A DNA stretch of 23,629 nt from DASQVO01 sp035640715 (GTDB lineage Bacteria > Actinomycetota > Actinomycetes > Streptosporangiales > Streptosporangiaceae). A program made the translations under genes and the position numbers. The stretch is taken from assembly GCA_035640715.1 (NCBI GenBank), contig DASQVO010000052.1, forward strand, positions 1 to 23,629. Reading direction: 5' to 3'. Below the pieces are notes generated by a model. That model saw only the letters and a program-made list of their open reading frames with translations. It had not been told where the DNA came from and made no database searches. Each line of letters opens with the position of its first letter. Within the stretch, counting starts at the first letter, position 1. Positions 7,743-15,300 of this stretch are shown one piece after another.

Positions 7743-8627
7743 CTAGAGGCGGCCGTTGGCGCGGAGGACGCGCAGTGCGTCGACGGTGAGGAAGCCGCGC
7801 CACTCCCGTTCGGCAGCGGGCGACCAGGCCTGCCAGTTGAACATCCAGCCGCCGTCCGCACGCTGGGCCGTCGCCAGGTGGTCCAGATGCGCTTGGATCG
7901 TCGCCTCGTCGAACAGCGCCCGGGCAAGCGAATCCGGCTCCGGCGCGAAATCCAGCGGTGAGTGGACCTCGCCCGGCGCATCCGGGTCGAGGGCGACGAG
8001 GTCGCGTTCGATGATGAGCGGCCCGACGCGGCTGAAGGCGTCGCGGGCGCGGTGGCGATCGGGCACGTGCTGGAGGAAGCGCAGCACGCCGAGCATCTCG
8101 TAGCCGCCACCCGGGCCGCTGAGCGGAGCATCGGCCAGGCAGCCGATCCGCGTCCACATGACCTCGGTGGCGCGGTCCAGCCACGGGTCCCGGACCTGAC
8201 GGGCGTGCAGGGTGCCTGCGATCAGGCCGGTGATGACCAGCGAGGCGGGGCGGCCCTCTTCCGGTATCCACCACGGCGCATGGGGCCATTTCCCGATGCC
8301 CGGATCCACGAACGCGGCGCCGCCCTCGGCGGGAGCCGTAGCCTGCAGCCAGCGGCATGCGCCTGCGGCCAGGTCCTCATCCCAGGCGTCCGTTTCGTGG
8401 AGGATGCGCAGGGCCAGTTCGGTGGCGGCCGGCTGGCTGTCCGGCGCTCGCCCGTCCGGCTCGATCGCGTGGCCGAATCCGCCGTCGGGGTTGCGGTAGG
8501 CGGCGACCGCGTCCCGTACGGGCTGGGCGGCGCCGCCCGCGAACAGCCGCTCGTACCTGCGGCGGTCCAGCACGCGGGCATGAGCGGCGAGGAACTGGAC
8601 CGCCGCGTCGATGTCTGGAGCACTCAT
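7743..8627 (-). CDS. Prenyltransferase/squalene-oxidase-repeat (alpha/alpha-toroid) protein of unknown function
   Basis: The 294-residue product is mostly helical and has two clear repeats of the prenyltransferase and squalene oxidase type: NPDGGFGHAIEPDG at about residues 46-59 and RADGGWMFNW at about 256-265. These mark the turns of an alpha/alpha toroid. It lacks the DxDD acid motif of class II terpene cyclases, so I do not call it a cyclase. It resembles the stand-alone hypothetical proteins of this fold common in actinomycetes. I chose the ATG at 8627 because the homologous-looking sequence (MSAPDIDAAVQFL) begins there; an in-frame ATG at 8678 would add 17 residues and run into the divergent promoter region. 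It is divergent from the AraC-type regulator, a natural candidate to control it. It converges on the toxin gene with a 37-base gap. Confidence 0.75.
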   Translation of the reverse strand: MSAPDIDAAVQFLAAHARVLDRRRYERLFAGGAAQPVRDAVAAYRNPDGGFGHAIEPDGRAPDSQPAATELALRILHETDAWDEDLAAGACRWLQATAPAEGGAAFVDPGIGKWPHAPWWIPEEGRPASLVITGLIAGTLHARQVRDPWLDRATEVMWTRIGCLADAPLSGPGGGYEMLGVLRFLQHVPDRHRARDAFSRVGPLIIERDLVALDPDAPGEVHSPLDFAPEPDSLARALFDEATIQAHLDHLATAQRADGGWMFNWQAWSPAAEREWRGFLTVDALRVLRANGRL

Positions 8628-8661
8628 GGGCCCATCACAGTCCCTGGGAGGCTCTGCTGTC

Positions 8662-8692
8662 TTGAACGAAACGGCCATGCACGTGTCATGCT
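8662..8692 (+). promoter_or_regulatory. Possible promoter of the AraC-type regulator in the divergent intergenic region
   Basis: TTGAAC at 8662-8667 and CATGCT at 8687-8692 are separated by 19 bases, and the GTG start follows six bases after the second box without a Shine-Dalgarno sequence. This suggests leaderless transcription, but the -10 match is weak. The 71-base region also has to hold the promoter of the divergent toroid-protein gene, so the two are probably co-regulated. Confidence 0.25.
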
Positions 8693-8698
8693 GGCAAC

Positions 8699-9460
8699 GT
8701 GGATCTGTCCCCCGGGTACTGGGAGTGGGCGCCGCCTTCGGCGCTGCGGCACGTTCTGGCCTGCCTGTGGACGCAGGTCACTCACGACGCAGGTACCCGG
8801 CCTTTTCTCGTGCTCCCGGACGGCTGCACTGACCTGATCTGGCAGCGTGGCGGCGACGCCTTCGTGGCCGGGCCCGACACTGGCCCGGTTCCGACGCTGC
8901 TGACGCCCGGCACGGTCCTGGTCGGTGCCCGCTTCCGGCCCGGTGCCGGCGGAGACGCCCTCGGCGTTCCGCTCAGCGAACTGCGCGACCAGCGGGTCGG
9001 GCTCGCGGACCTGCAGCGCGACGTGGACAGGCAACTCCCGGGGTCGCTGGAGCCGGATGAGGCCGTCGCCCGGATTACCGATATCGCCGGGCGCCTCGCA
9101 GTGACCGGGCAGCCGGATGGGGCGGTGCTGCAAGCGTGCCGGCTGCTCAGGAGGCCCGAGGCACGCACCGAGGATGTCGCCGCCCAGGTAGGGCTGAGCG
9201 GCCGCCAGCTACGGCGCCGCTGTGAGGCAGCGGTCGGCTACGGCCCCAAGATGCTCCAGCGGGTGCTGCGGTTCCGCCGGTTCGTCTCCCTGGTCGATGC
9301 CTCGGCCGGGCCTTCCGGGCAGTCTGGCCCCGTCGGCCCGATGGACCTCGCCCGTGCCGCCGCGGACACCGGCTACGCGGACCAGCCGCACCTGACCCGG
9401 GAGACGGTCCGCCTGGCCGGCCTCCCGCCCGCCGCCCTGGTCAGGGAGCGCCTTTCTTGA
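8699..9460 (+). CDS. AraC-family transcriptional regulator
   Basis: A 253-residue regulator with an N-terminal effector domain of the DUF6597 kind (LVLPDGCTDLIWQ at about residues 37-49, GARFRPGAGG at about 76-85). The C-terminal AraC DNA-binding domain has its first helix-turn-helix at about residues 157-183 (EDVAAQVGLSGRQLRRRCEA) and its second at about 216-245 (DLARAAADTGYADQPHLTRE). The pattern GYADQPHLTRE is the usual signature of the second helix-turn-helix. The effector is unknown. The GTG at 8699 is the only start that keeps the usual family N-terminus. It is divergent from the toroid-protein gene and most likely regulates it, itself, or both. Confidence 0.88.
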   Translation: MDLSPGYWEWAPPSALRHVLACLWTQVTHDAGTRPFLVLPDGCTDLIWQRGGDAFVAGPDTGPVPTLLTPGTVLVGARFRPGAGGDALGVPLSELRDQRVGLADLQRDVDRQLPGSLEPDEAVARITDIAGRLAVTGQPDGAVLQACRLLRRPEARTEDVAAQVGLSGRQLRRRCEAAVGYGPKMLQRVLRFRRFVSLVDASAGPSGQSGPVGPMDLARAAADTGYADQPHLTRETVRLAGLPPAALVRERLS

Positions 9461-9473
9461 CATCCCCACCGAT

Positions 9474-9493
9474 CCCCCGCTTGTAGGCAGGGG
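9474..9493 (+). terminator. Hairpin after the regulator gene: terminator, or end remnant of an IS200/IS605-type element
   Basis: CCCC at 9474-9477 pairs with GGGG at 9490-9493. After one C/A mismatch come G-C, C-G and T-G pairs around a TGTA loop. It starts 14 bases after the regulator's stop and has no T-tract. The sequence just before it (TTGACATCCCCACCGATC, overlapping the stop codon) and the C-run/G-run hairpin followed by TCTCCAC resemble the subterminal hairpins at right ends of IS200/IS605 elements. No transposase or TnpB fragment is nearby. I can support only the hairpin itself. Confidence 0.4.
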
Positions 9494-9591
9494 TCTCCAC
9501 GCCACATCTTCTGATGTTTCGCCGCACACATCGTTGGCTACCCGAGGCGATGATTCGGTGACTACACGGCGGGAAGTACTGACGTGTGATC

Positions 9592-9597
9592 GGGAGG
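9592..9597 (+). promoter_or_regulatory. Ribosome binding site that fixes the DUF4242 start
   Basis: GGGAGG lies six bases before the ATG at 9604. An upstream in-frame GTG at 9586 would place this site inside the coding sequence and has no Shine-Dalgarno sequence of its own. Confidence 0.8.
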
Positions 9598-9603
9598 TAC
9601 CAG

Positions 9604-9849
9604 ATGCCTAGGTTCATGGATTTCCACGATGACCTGAAGCTTCCGCAGGAAGATATCGACCAAATAGCCCAAGGGACACGCGAGGGCGCAGCCGACGAGT
9701 TCGGCGTGCGGCAGATTGAGCTTTACCACAACGCCGACGGCAAGGTCTACTGCCTCCTGGAAGGCCCGGACGAGGAGGCAATCCGCAAGCATCACGAGGC
9801 GCTGCACATACCCTGCGGCGACGTACACCAGGTGAACAGCTTGCTCTGA
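9604..9849 (+). CDS. DUF4242 small protein, related to the nickel-binding SCO4226 family
   Basis: An 81-residue protein of one ferredoxin-like domain, beginning MPRFMDFHDDLKLPQEDIDQ. A central strand (VRQIELYHNADGKVYCLLEG) is followed by a helix with two adjacent His residues (EEAIRKHHEALHI) and ends CGDVHQVNSLL. Length and layout match the DUF4242 family, whose Streptomyces coelicolor member SCO4226 has been described as binding nickel. The His and Cys residues here could serve metal binding, but I cannot confirm the ligands. The start is set by a good Shine-Dalgarno sequence. The gene stands alone, so there is no operon context for its role. Confidence 0.85.
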   Translation: MPRFMDFHDDLKLPQEDIDQIAQGTREGAADEFGVRQIELYHNADGKVYCLLEGPDEEAIRKHHEALHIPCGDVHQVNSLL

Positions 9850-9881
9850 CCCGGCGTCTGATTGCACAGGCCTGCGCAAGC

Positions 9882-9900
9882 CGTCCGCGTAATACGGACG
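9882..9900 (+). terminator. Perfect six-base-pair hairpin downstream of the DUF4242 gene
   Basis: CGTCCG and CGGACG form a perfect inverted repeat around a seven-base AT-containing loop, 33 bases after the DUF4242 stop. There is no T-tract. It may act as a terminator, or be a chance palindrome at the edge of the decayed Suf-like stretch. Confidence 0.3.
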
Positions 9901-10114
9901 ATGAGATCGACCAGCTTGTGGCAGCGCGGCTTGAACGCCAGCTCACGAGATCCTGCAGCTTGAGCTGCTCAATCCGAAGGTCGCGGTGCTGGACGAAACC
10001 GGCTCCGGCTTCGACGTCGACGCGCTGAAGATTGTGTCGGAGGGCGTCAACCGCTTCCGCCAGCAGCCGGGCAAGCGCCGCGAGCAGCTGAGGGCGCTGG
10101 GCTTCAACCTCTGA
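9891..10114 (+). pseudogene. Decayed fragments resembling SufS (C-terminus) and SufC (Walker B region)
   Basis: Bases 9891-9941 can be read as NTDDEIDQLVAARLERQ, like the C-terminal NTxDEIDALV segment of SufS cysteine desulfurases. In a different frame, bases 9944-10114 read HEILQLELLNPKVAVLDETG, then SGFDVDALKIVSEGVNRFR. This matches the Walker B and D-loop region of the SufC ATPase (usual form LDETDSGLDIDAL). An unrelated-looking tail follows, to a TGA at 10112-10114. A stop (9932-9934) lies in the SufC frame just upstream, the ABC signature and Walker A are absent, and the D-loop Asp is a Gly. Neither piece can be functional. The SufC match is good; the SufS match is short and less sure. 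The fragments sit against the 3' end of the PKS operon, as expected at an old insertion or deletion junction. Confidence 0.6.
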
Positions 10115-12278
10115 CCCTGTCCGCGGCCCGGGCCGCCCACCCGGACGGATCGGCAAACCCGAGGAAGTCACCCAGCCTGGTCAGCTCCCCGACGGGGTCG
10201 GCGAGCAGGTCCTCGTACTGCATCCGGAGCAGGCGCTGCGGCTTCAGGTCTGCCAGCGCCTGCTCCGTGCAACCATTCATGTATGCCACCAATCTCTCAT
10301 AGTGGCCGATGTCGAATTCCGTGTCCCGCAGTGTCTCCACAGTCAGCTGGTCCGGCATCAGGCGCCGCAGATCCTCCGGCATCTCGGTGGTGTCTGGCCA
10401 CTCCTCCGGTCGCTGGCTGTAGGGGTCGGTGCCGCACCGCACCCAGAATTCAAACTGGACCGCGTTGAACCGGTAAGACATGTGCTTGCTCATGGATCGT
10501 GCCGTGTCCGCTATGTTGCGAGTCAGGTACACGACGTTGGCGTCGGGGCATGTGGCCAGCCACGGGTGCGCTACCAAGCTGGACCCACCGGTGCGCTCCA
10601 CCCAGCGGCGGCGGCCCTCCAGGTGCGCCACCAGGTCCAGCAGCATCCTGTGGTGCTGGCCGACCGGCTGGGATGGGAACCGCGGCACCCTCGCGGCCAG
10701 CACATCAAAGAGGCGGTCCGGGTTCGCCGAGATCTTGGGCAGCGTGGCGAAGAGAATCGGCGGGAGACGTTCCTTGTCATTCGCCCAGCGCCCGTCGTCG
10801 GGGTACGCGGCCTCCTTCTCGGCGAGGATCCCCTGCGCCAGGACATGCGGGAGCGGCTCGCTCAGCAAAGCCCAGTACTCGGCACCGGTAAGCTCGCGCA
10901 GCGGCGCGAGCGTGAGACGCCACTGGATGGGCAGCAGCGACTCATAACACGAGAGTGTCTCGGGATCTTCGGCGATCAGATCCGACAGCAGGGTCGAGCC
11001 GCACCGGCCGCTGCTGATGATGATGCCGCAGCGGGCGGGGGGCCGGATGCTGGCCGGTGGCCGCGCGGCCGCGGTGCCAGGGGCCGACGGCGCCGATCCG
11101 GTATGGGCCTCAAGGAACGGCGTCAGCACCCCGCCGACCTCGGCCGGATGCGTCAGGTACGGGAAGTGCCCGGCATTTGGGAGTTCGGTGAACTGTGCGT
11201 CGGGCATCGCTCCGTACAGCACCTGCGCCTCCTTGGCCGTGACCATCGAGTCATGTCGTCCGCGGAGGATCAGGGCTGGTACGGCGATTTCCGGGAGCTC
11301 GGCGAGGAGGCTGGGCCGGGACCTGAAGTAGTTCAGGTAGCTCAGCCCCATGTTGATGTCCATGCTCTCGCAGCGCAGCAGGAGCTCCTCCAGTTCGGCC
11401 CGCTCCCCTTCCGGTGCCTGATCAGCGCCGTCGCCGTACATAAGGTCGAATTCCTCACGGACGAGGTCCGGCAGCGAGCGGGTCCCTCTCGAGTCGACGC
11501 CACCCCGGTATGAGCAGCCGACGAGGACAAGGGATGCGCATTCCGCCGGATACAGCAAAGAGAATTGCTGCGCGACGATGCCGCCGAACGAGGATCCCAT
11601 GAGGTGAAAGGGCGGCGCGACCGAAAGCTCAGCCAGCACGGTGCGGTAGAGGCGCGCGATCCCGCCGAACGTGATATCGGTGTTCCATGTCGTGGCGCCC
11701 ACTCCCGGGTGGTGCATGCAGACCAGCCGGTACCTGGTGGCCAGGCTGGCGAACTGCCGGGCGAAGACACCGGCACCGGCATTGACCGGGTGCATCAGGA
11801 TCAGTGCCGGGCCGTCGCCGGCCATGAACACCTCGACCTCGCCCCCGGGCAGCCGCAGTACGCTGCGCGTCGTGCCCGGCGCGTACTCGCTGAGCACGGC
11901 CGCGTTGTCGTTTCGCGCCCGGTGAATGCCGGGTGCCGACGGGCGCTGTGTGGCTGCGCTTACGTCGTTAGCGGCACCGTTGCTGCCAGCGGTCAGCCCG
12001 TCCTCGGCCCGGCCAAGGACACTAGCGACATGCCGGACTATTTCGCCGACGGTGAGGGAGCTGGGGTCCCGGCTGGTGAGGAGGGGCACGAGATTGGCCG
12101 CGCTTCCATACCGGGACTGTATCTGGCCGCTCAGGTACGCCAGGCCGATGCTTGCCAGCCCCAGATCGTCGACGATATTCGTCTCGAGGGTGATTTCCTC
12201 GTCCGGCAGGATACTGTCCGTGAGGGGGTGCAGCAGTTCGGCAATCTCGGCAAGGATGCGTGTCTGATCGGCGCTCAT
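10104..12278 (-). CDS. Three-domain protein: acyl-carrier-like domain, alpha/beta hydrolase, sulfotransferase
   Basis: Third gene of the PKS operon, 724 residues. Residues 1-90 look like an acyl carrier domain (VDDLGLASIGLAYLSGQI). Ser43 is in the position that takes phosphopantetheine, but the usual preceding Asp is Ala. Residues about 137-395 form an alpha/beta hydrolase with Ser230 (MGSSFGG), Asp343 (GRHD) and His371 (NAGHFPYL), a complete triad suited to thioester hydrolysis. Residues about 416-715 form a PAPS-dependent sulfotransferase: the 5'-phosphosulfate loop is IISSGRCGSTLL at 420-431 and the 3'-phosphate region is VVYLTRNIADTARSMSKH at 582-599. It probably acts on the chain made by the two upstream synthases. 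The ATG at 12278 has AGGAGG eight bases upstream. An alternative ATG at 12320 overlaps the upstream stop as ATGA but lacks a Shine-Dalgarno sequence. The domain calls are firm; the joint role is inferred. Confidence 0.88.
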   Translation of the reverse strand: MSADQTRILAEIAELLHPLTDSILPDEEITLETNIVDDLGLASIGLAYLSGQIQSRYGSAANLVPLLTSRDPSSLTVGEIVRHVASVLGRAEDGLTAGSNGAANDVSAATQRPSAPGIHRARNDNAAVLSEYAPGTTRSVLRLPGGEVEVFMAGDGPALILMHPVNAGAGVFARQFASLATRYRLVCMHHPGVGATTWNTDITFGGIARLYRTVLAELSVAPPFHLMGSSFGGIVAQQFSLLYPAECASLVLVGCSYRGGVDSRGTRSLPDLVREEFDLMYGDGADQAPEGERAELEELLLRCESMDINMGLSYLNYFRSRPSLLAELPEIAVPALILRGRHDSMVTAKEAQVLYGAMPDAQFTELPNAGHFPYLTHPAEVGGVLTPFLEAHTGSAPSAPGTAAARPPASIRPPARCGIIISSGRCGSTLLSDLIAEDPETLSCYESLLPIQWRLTLAPLRELTGAEYWALLSEPLPHVLAQGILAEKEAAYPDDGRWANDKERLPPILFATLPKISANPDRLFDVLAARVPRFPSQPVGQHHRMLLDLVAHLEGRRRWVERTGGSSLVAHPWLATCPDANVVYLTRNIADTARSMSKHMSYRFNAVQFEFWVRCGTDPYSQRPEEWPDTTEMPEDLRRLMPDQLTVETLRDTEFDIGHYERLVAYMNGCTEQALADLKPQRLLRMQYEDLLADPVGELTRLGDFLGFADPSGWAARAADRVRG

Positions 12279-12286
12279 GCGCTGGT

Positions 12287-12292
12287 CCTCCT
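12287..12292 (-). promoter_or_regulatory. Ribosome binding site that fixes the start of the ACP-hydrolase-sulfotransferase gene
   Basis: On the minus strand AGGAGG lies eight bases before the ATG at 12278, a near-ideal match. It argues for this start over the ATG at 12320 that overlaps the upstream stop codon. Confidence 0.8.
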
Positions 12293-12316
12293 GATTGATA
12301 CGATCCGTTGGTCTGG

Positions 12317-15300
12317 TCATCGTGGGACAGTGGAGTCCGGTCCCCACGTCCACGCGACGACATGGCGCCTGGCGGGTGATGCTTCGGCAGGGTCGCGGAC
12401 CTCGCGATGGCTAACCTGGTAAGTCCGGCCGCTGGCCACCACGGTGATGACGGTCGGCGTGGCGCCTGTCACCATCACCTGGCCAGGTGGCCCGGTCAGC
12501 GTGGTGCCGTCCGCTTTTGCCGCCGCTTCCCTTGCCGCGGAGAAGGAGGCGGACCACAGCGCGCGCCCAGAGCCGGGCCCGGCGTGCGACGCGGCCTCCA
12601 GCAAGGCCAGTTCCTCGTCGGCCATCGCTGCCGGCGCGGATCCCGGACGGTCCGTGATTTCCGCTACGCCGATTCCCACCCCTGGAGCGCCCGGCACCGC
12701 CCCGGACGCCGCGGGCCGAGCGATCGCTACGCCGAGGTGCGCTGCCTGTGCGGATGAAATCTCGTAAGCGGGAACCGCCAGCCCGGACCATCCCTGTGCC
12801 AGGGGACGGCCGTCCGCAGCGTCGCTGACCTGGATCTCGATGGGGAAGATTGGCCTGGGACCGCCGTCGGCCCACAGGAGGTGCCGGACGGCGTCCTTGA
12901 CCGCGATCCGGCCCAGGAGCCACGCCTTGCGGTGGGCTGGCAGCTGCCGCTCATAGTCCCGGTAGCCGGCGGCACCCAGCGTCAGGCTCGCGAAGGCGTT
13001 CAGCGCCGCCAGGTCGGACCAGATGTCGAAGACCGCGACCCACCCTTCCGGCTGCCGTACGGCGAGCGGGTGGTGTCCCGGGTCCAGCTGCACCTTTCGC
13101 GCCCTGGGATGGTAGTCGAAGCGCCGCGACATGCAGTCGTCGAGCTGTGCCCACACCCGGCCGGCATGGATGTACTGGACGTCGTACCCAAACTCGCTCT
13201 CGGTGATCGTGTGGACGCGGATGACGCATTCGACCATCTCTCCTTCGGCGGGGACTGGCCCGAAGAGCCTGAGCGAGCCGAAGCTGGTCGGGAAGTAGAC
13301 GTTGCGAGTTGGCAGCATGAGGTGCGCCCAGCTGGCGCTGAGCTGCATGCTGCCGTCGAGAAGGCCTCCCGGGGGTGCCGGTGCGCGCAGCAGCCCGCGG
13401 ATATGGCGCTCGCCGACGCCATGTACGTCCGTGACGCTGCGGTAGCTCGGACCGTGGAACAGGAGGCGCGTCGAGTAGATGCGTTCCGGACTGATCTGGG
13501 GCGGCTGTTCGGTAGCGGGATCATGCTGCCAGACGGACGGCGGGTTCGCGGGATAGGCGTCGGCGACCCGGATCGTTGCCCGCACGGATGAGCCGAACGC
13601 CACGGCGAACTCCCCTGGCGTACGGCGCTTGACGGTGATGTCAACCTCATGCGGCGGGTCGGCCACCGTCCACGAGGGGAACCGTGCATCGGTGACCTCG
13701 GTGGCCCGCATGCCCGGCTCCGCGGCCTCCACGGCGTCGATCATGTGCTGAATAATCGTGGTCGCCGGCATGACCGGCATGGAATCCGCTCTGTGCGGCC
13801 ATCCGGCTGGCAACTGGTGCAAGGCATGGTCCGCCAGGTAGGGCATGGTGTCCAGGCTGATCCGCAGCACCGACTTCCGGACGGGCTCGTCATCGGTGGC
13901 GAGGTGAGAAGCCCTCGCCGCGGCGTCCGGGAGTTCCGCGGCGTCCGGGAGTGCCGCGGCGCCGTTACCGTCCCGCTGCCCGGCAGCGGAGAGCACCGTG
14001 ACCGCCGCGTCGGCTGTGTCCTCCAGCAGTGCGGCAAGCTCAGCCGTCACGGCCGGGTGCCCGGGGACGTTTTTCAGCTTGGCGATGGCCGCGGAACCGG
14101 CGGCTGCCCCGGCGCCCGCAGGCGCCGCCGAGCCGGGAAAGTCGGCCGCGGTGATCAGGCCCCGGGCGTCCTCACCCAGGGAGAATCGCGTCGCGCCGAG
14201 ATTAAGCAGCATCCGCAGGCTGCGGCCGGAGGCGACGGTGGCCTTCCGGACGGGCCCCGGCTGGCGTGCCGGGTTCAGCGCCGCCAGGTCGGGCGCGTAT
14301 CCCTCAACCCAGAGTGCGGTGGCGACCCGCTGCAGCTGTGCTAGCCCGCTGCGGAAGGCCACGTTCGCGGGAACCGCCAGATGGTCCTTGCCGCGCAGGT
14401 TGTCCTCGATGAGCGCCCAGAGCTGGCCGGGCCCGACCTGGATAAACGCCCGGAAGCCTGCGTCATGCATGGCCGTCACAGTGGACCGGAACCTGACCGG
14501 CTCCGTCAGGTGCCGGAAGAACAGGTCACGCCGCTGCTCCACATCGGCCTGAATCGGCGCCGCGACAGTCGACGACCAGACCGGGACGCTGCCCGGCCGC
14601 ACCTTCATGTCCCCGACCAGCTCGCGCAATTGCTCGACCTGCGGCGCCACGTAGCGGCTGTGAATGCCTGTGGAGAACGGCAGCGGCTGGCACAGTGTGC
14701 CCTCCTTGCCGAGTTCCTCGATGAGGCGCGTTACCTGCTCGACGGGCCCGCACACGACCGACTGGGCTGGCGCGTTGTCATGTGTCAGGACAACCCCCGG
14801 ATATCCGGGGAGCCTGGCCTCGACGGCATCCGCGCTGGTGCCGATCACCGCGTGGAGCAGATCGTGGCGTTCATGGGCAGGGTCGAAGAAAATCGCCGCC
14901 GCCTCGCCCAGCTTCGATTCATCAGCCAGCTCGGGTACCAGCCCGGCCACCAGCCCCGCCATCCACTCGCCGAGACTGTGGCCCGCCACAGCGTCCGGCG
15001 TGACGCCGATACGCCCCAGCGCCTCATACATGAGATATCCCAGTCGCATGATCTCGATGAAACGCCCCGAGAATTCGTCTGCCTCGGCCTCGGTGGTTTC
15101 CAGGCCGAAGTGGGTGATGACGTCGTTCACGCTGTGGGAAAGTTCCGCTTCCAGCCCGGGAAAGACGAACGCGATCCGGCCCTCGCCGTCGGCCAGCATC
15201 GGCCGCGGGCTGAACCAGATGTCCCGCCCGCCTCTCCAGGCGGCGCCCGCGGCTACCACTTTCCTGGCAGCGGCGAGCCGTTCGGAGGCCGGATCGGCGA

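Noticed and set aside
7743..8627. Terpene cyclase function for the toroid-fold protein.
   Set aside because: No DxDD or DCTAE-like acid motif is visible, and the protein is much shorter than class II cyclases. Only the fold can be supported.
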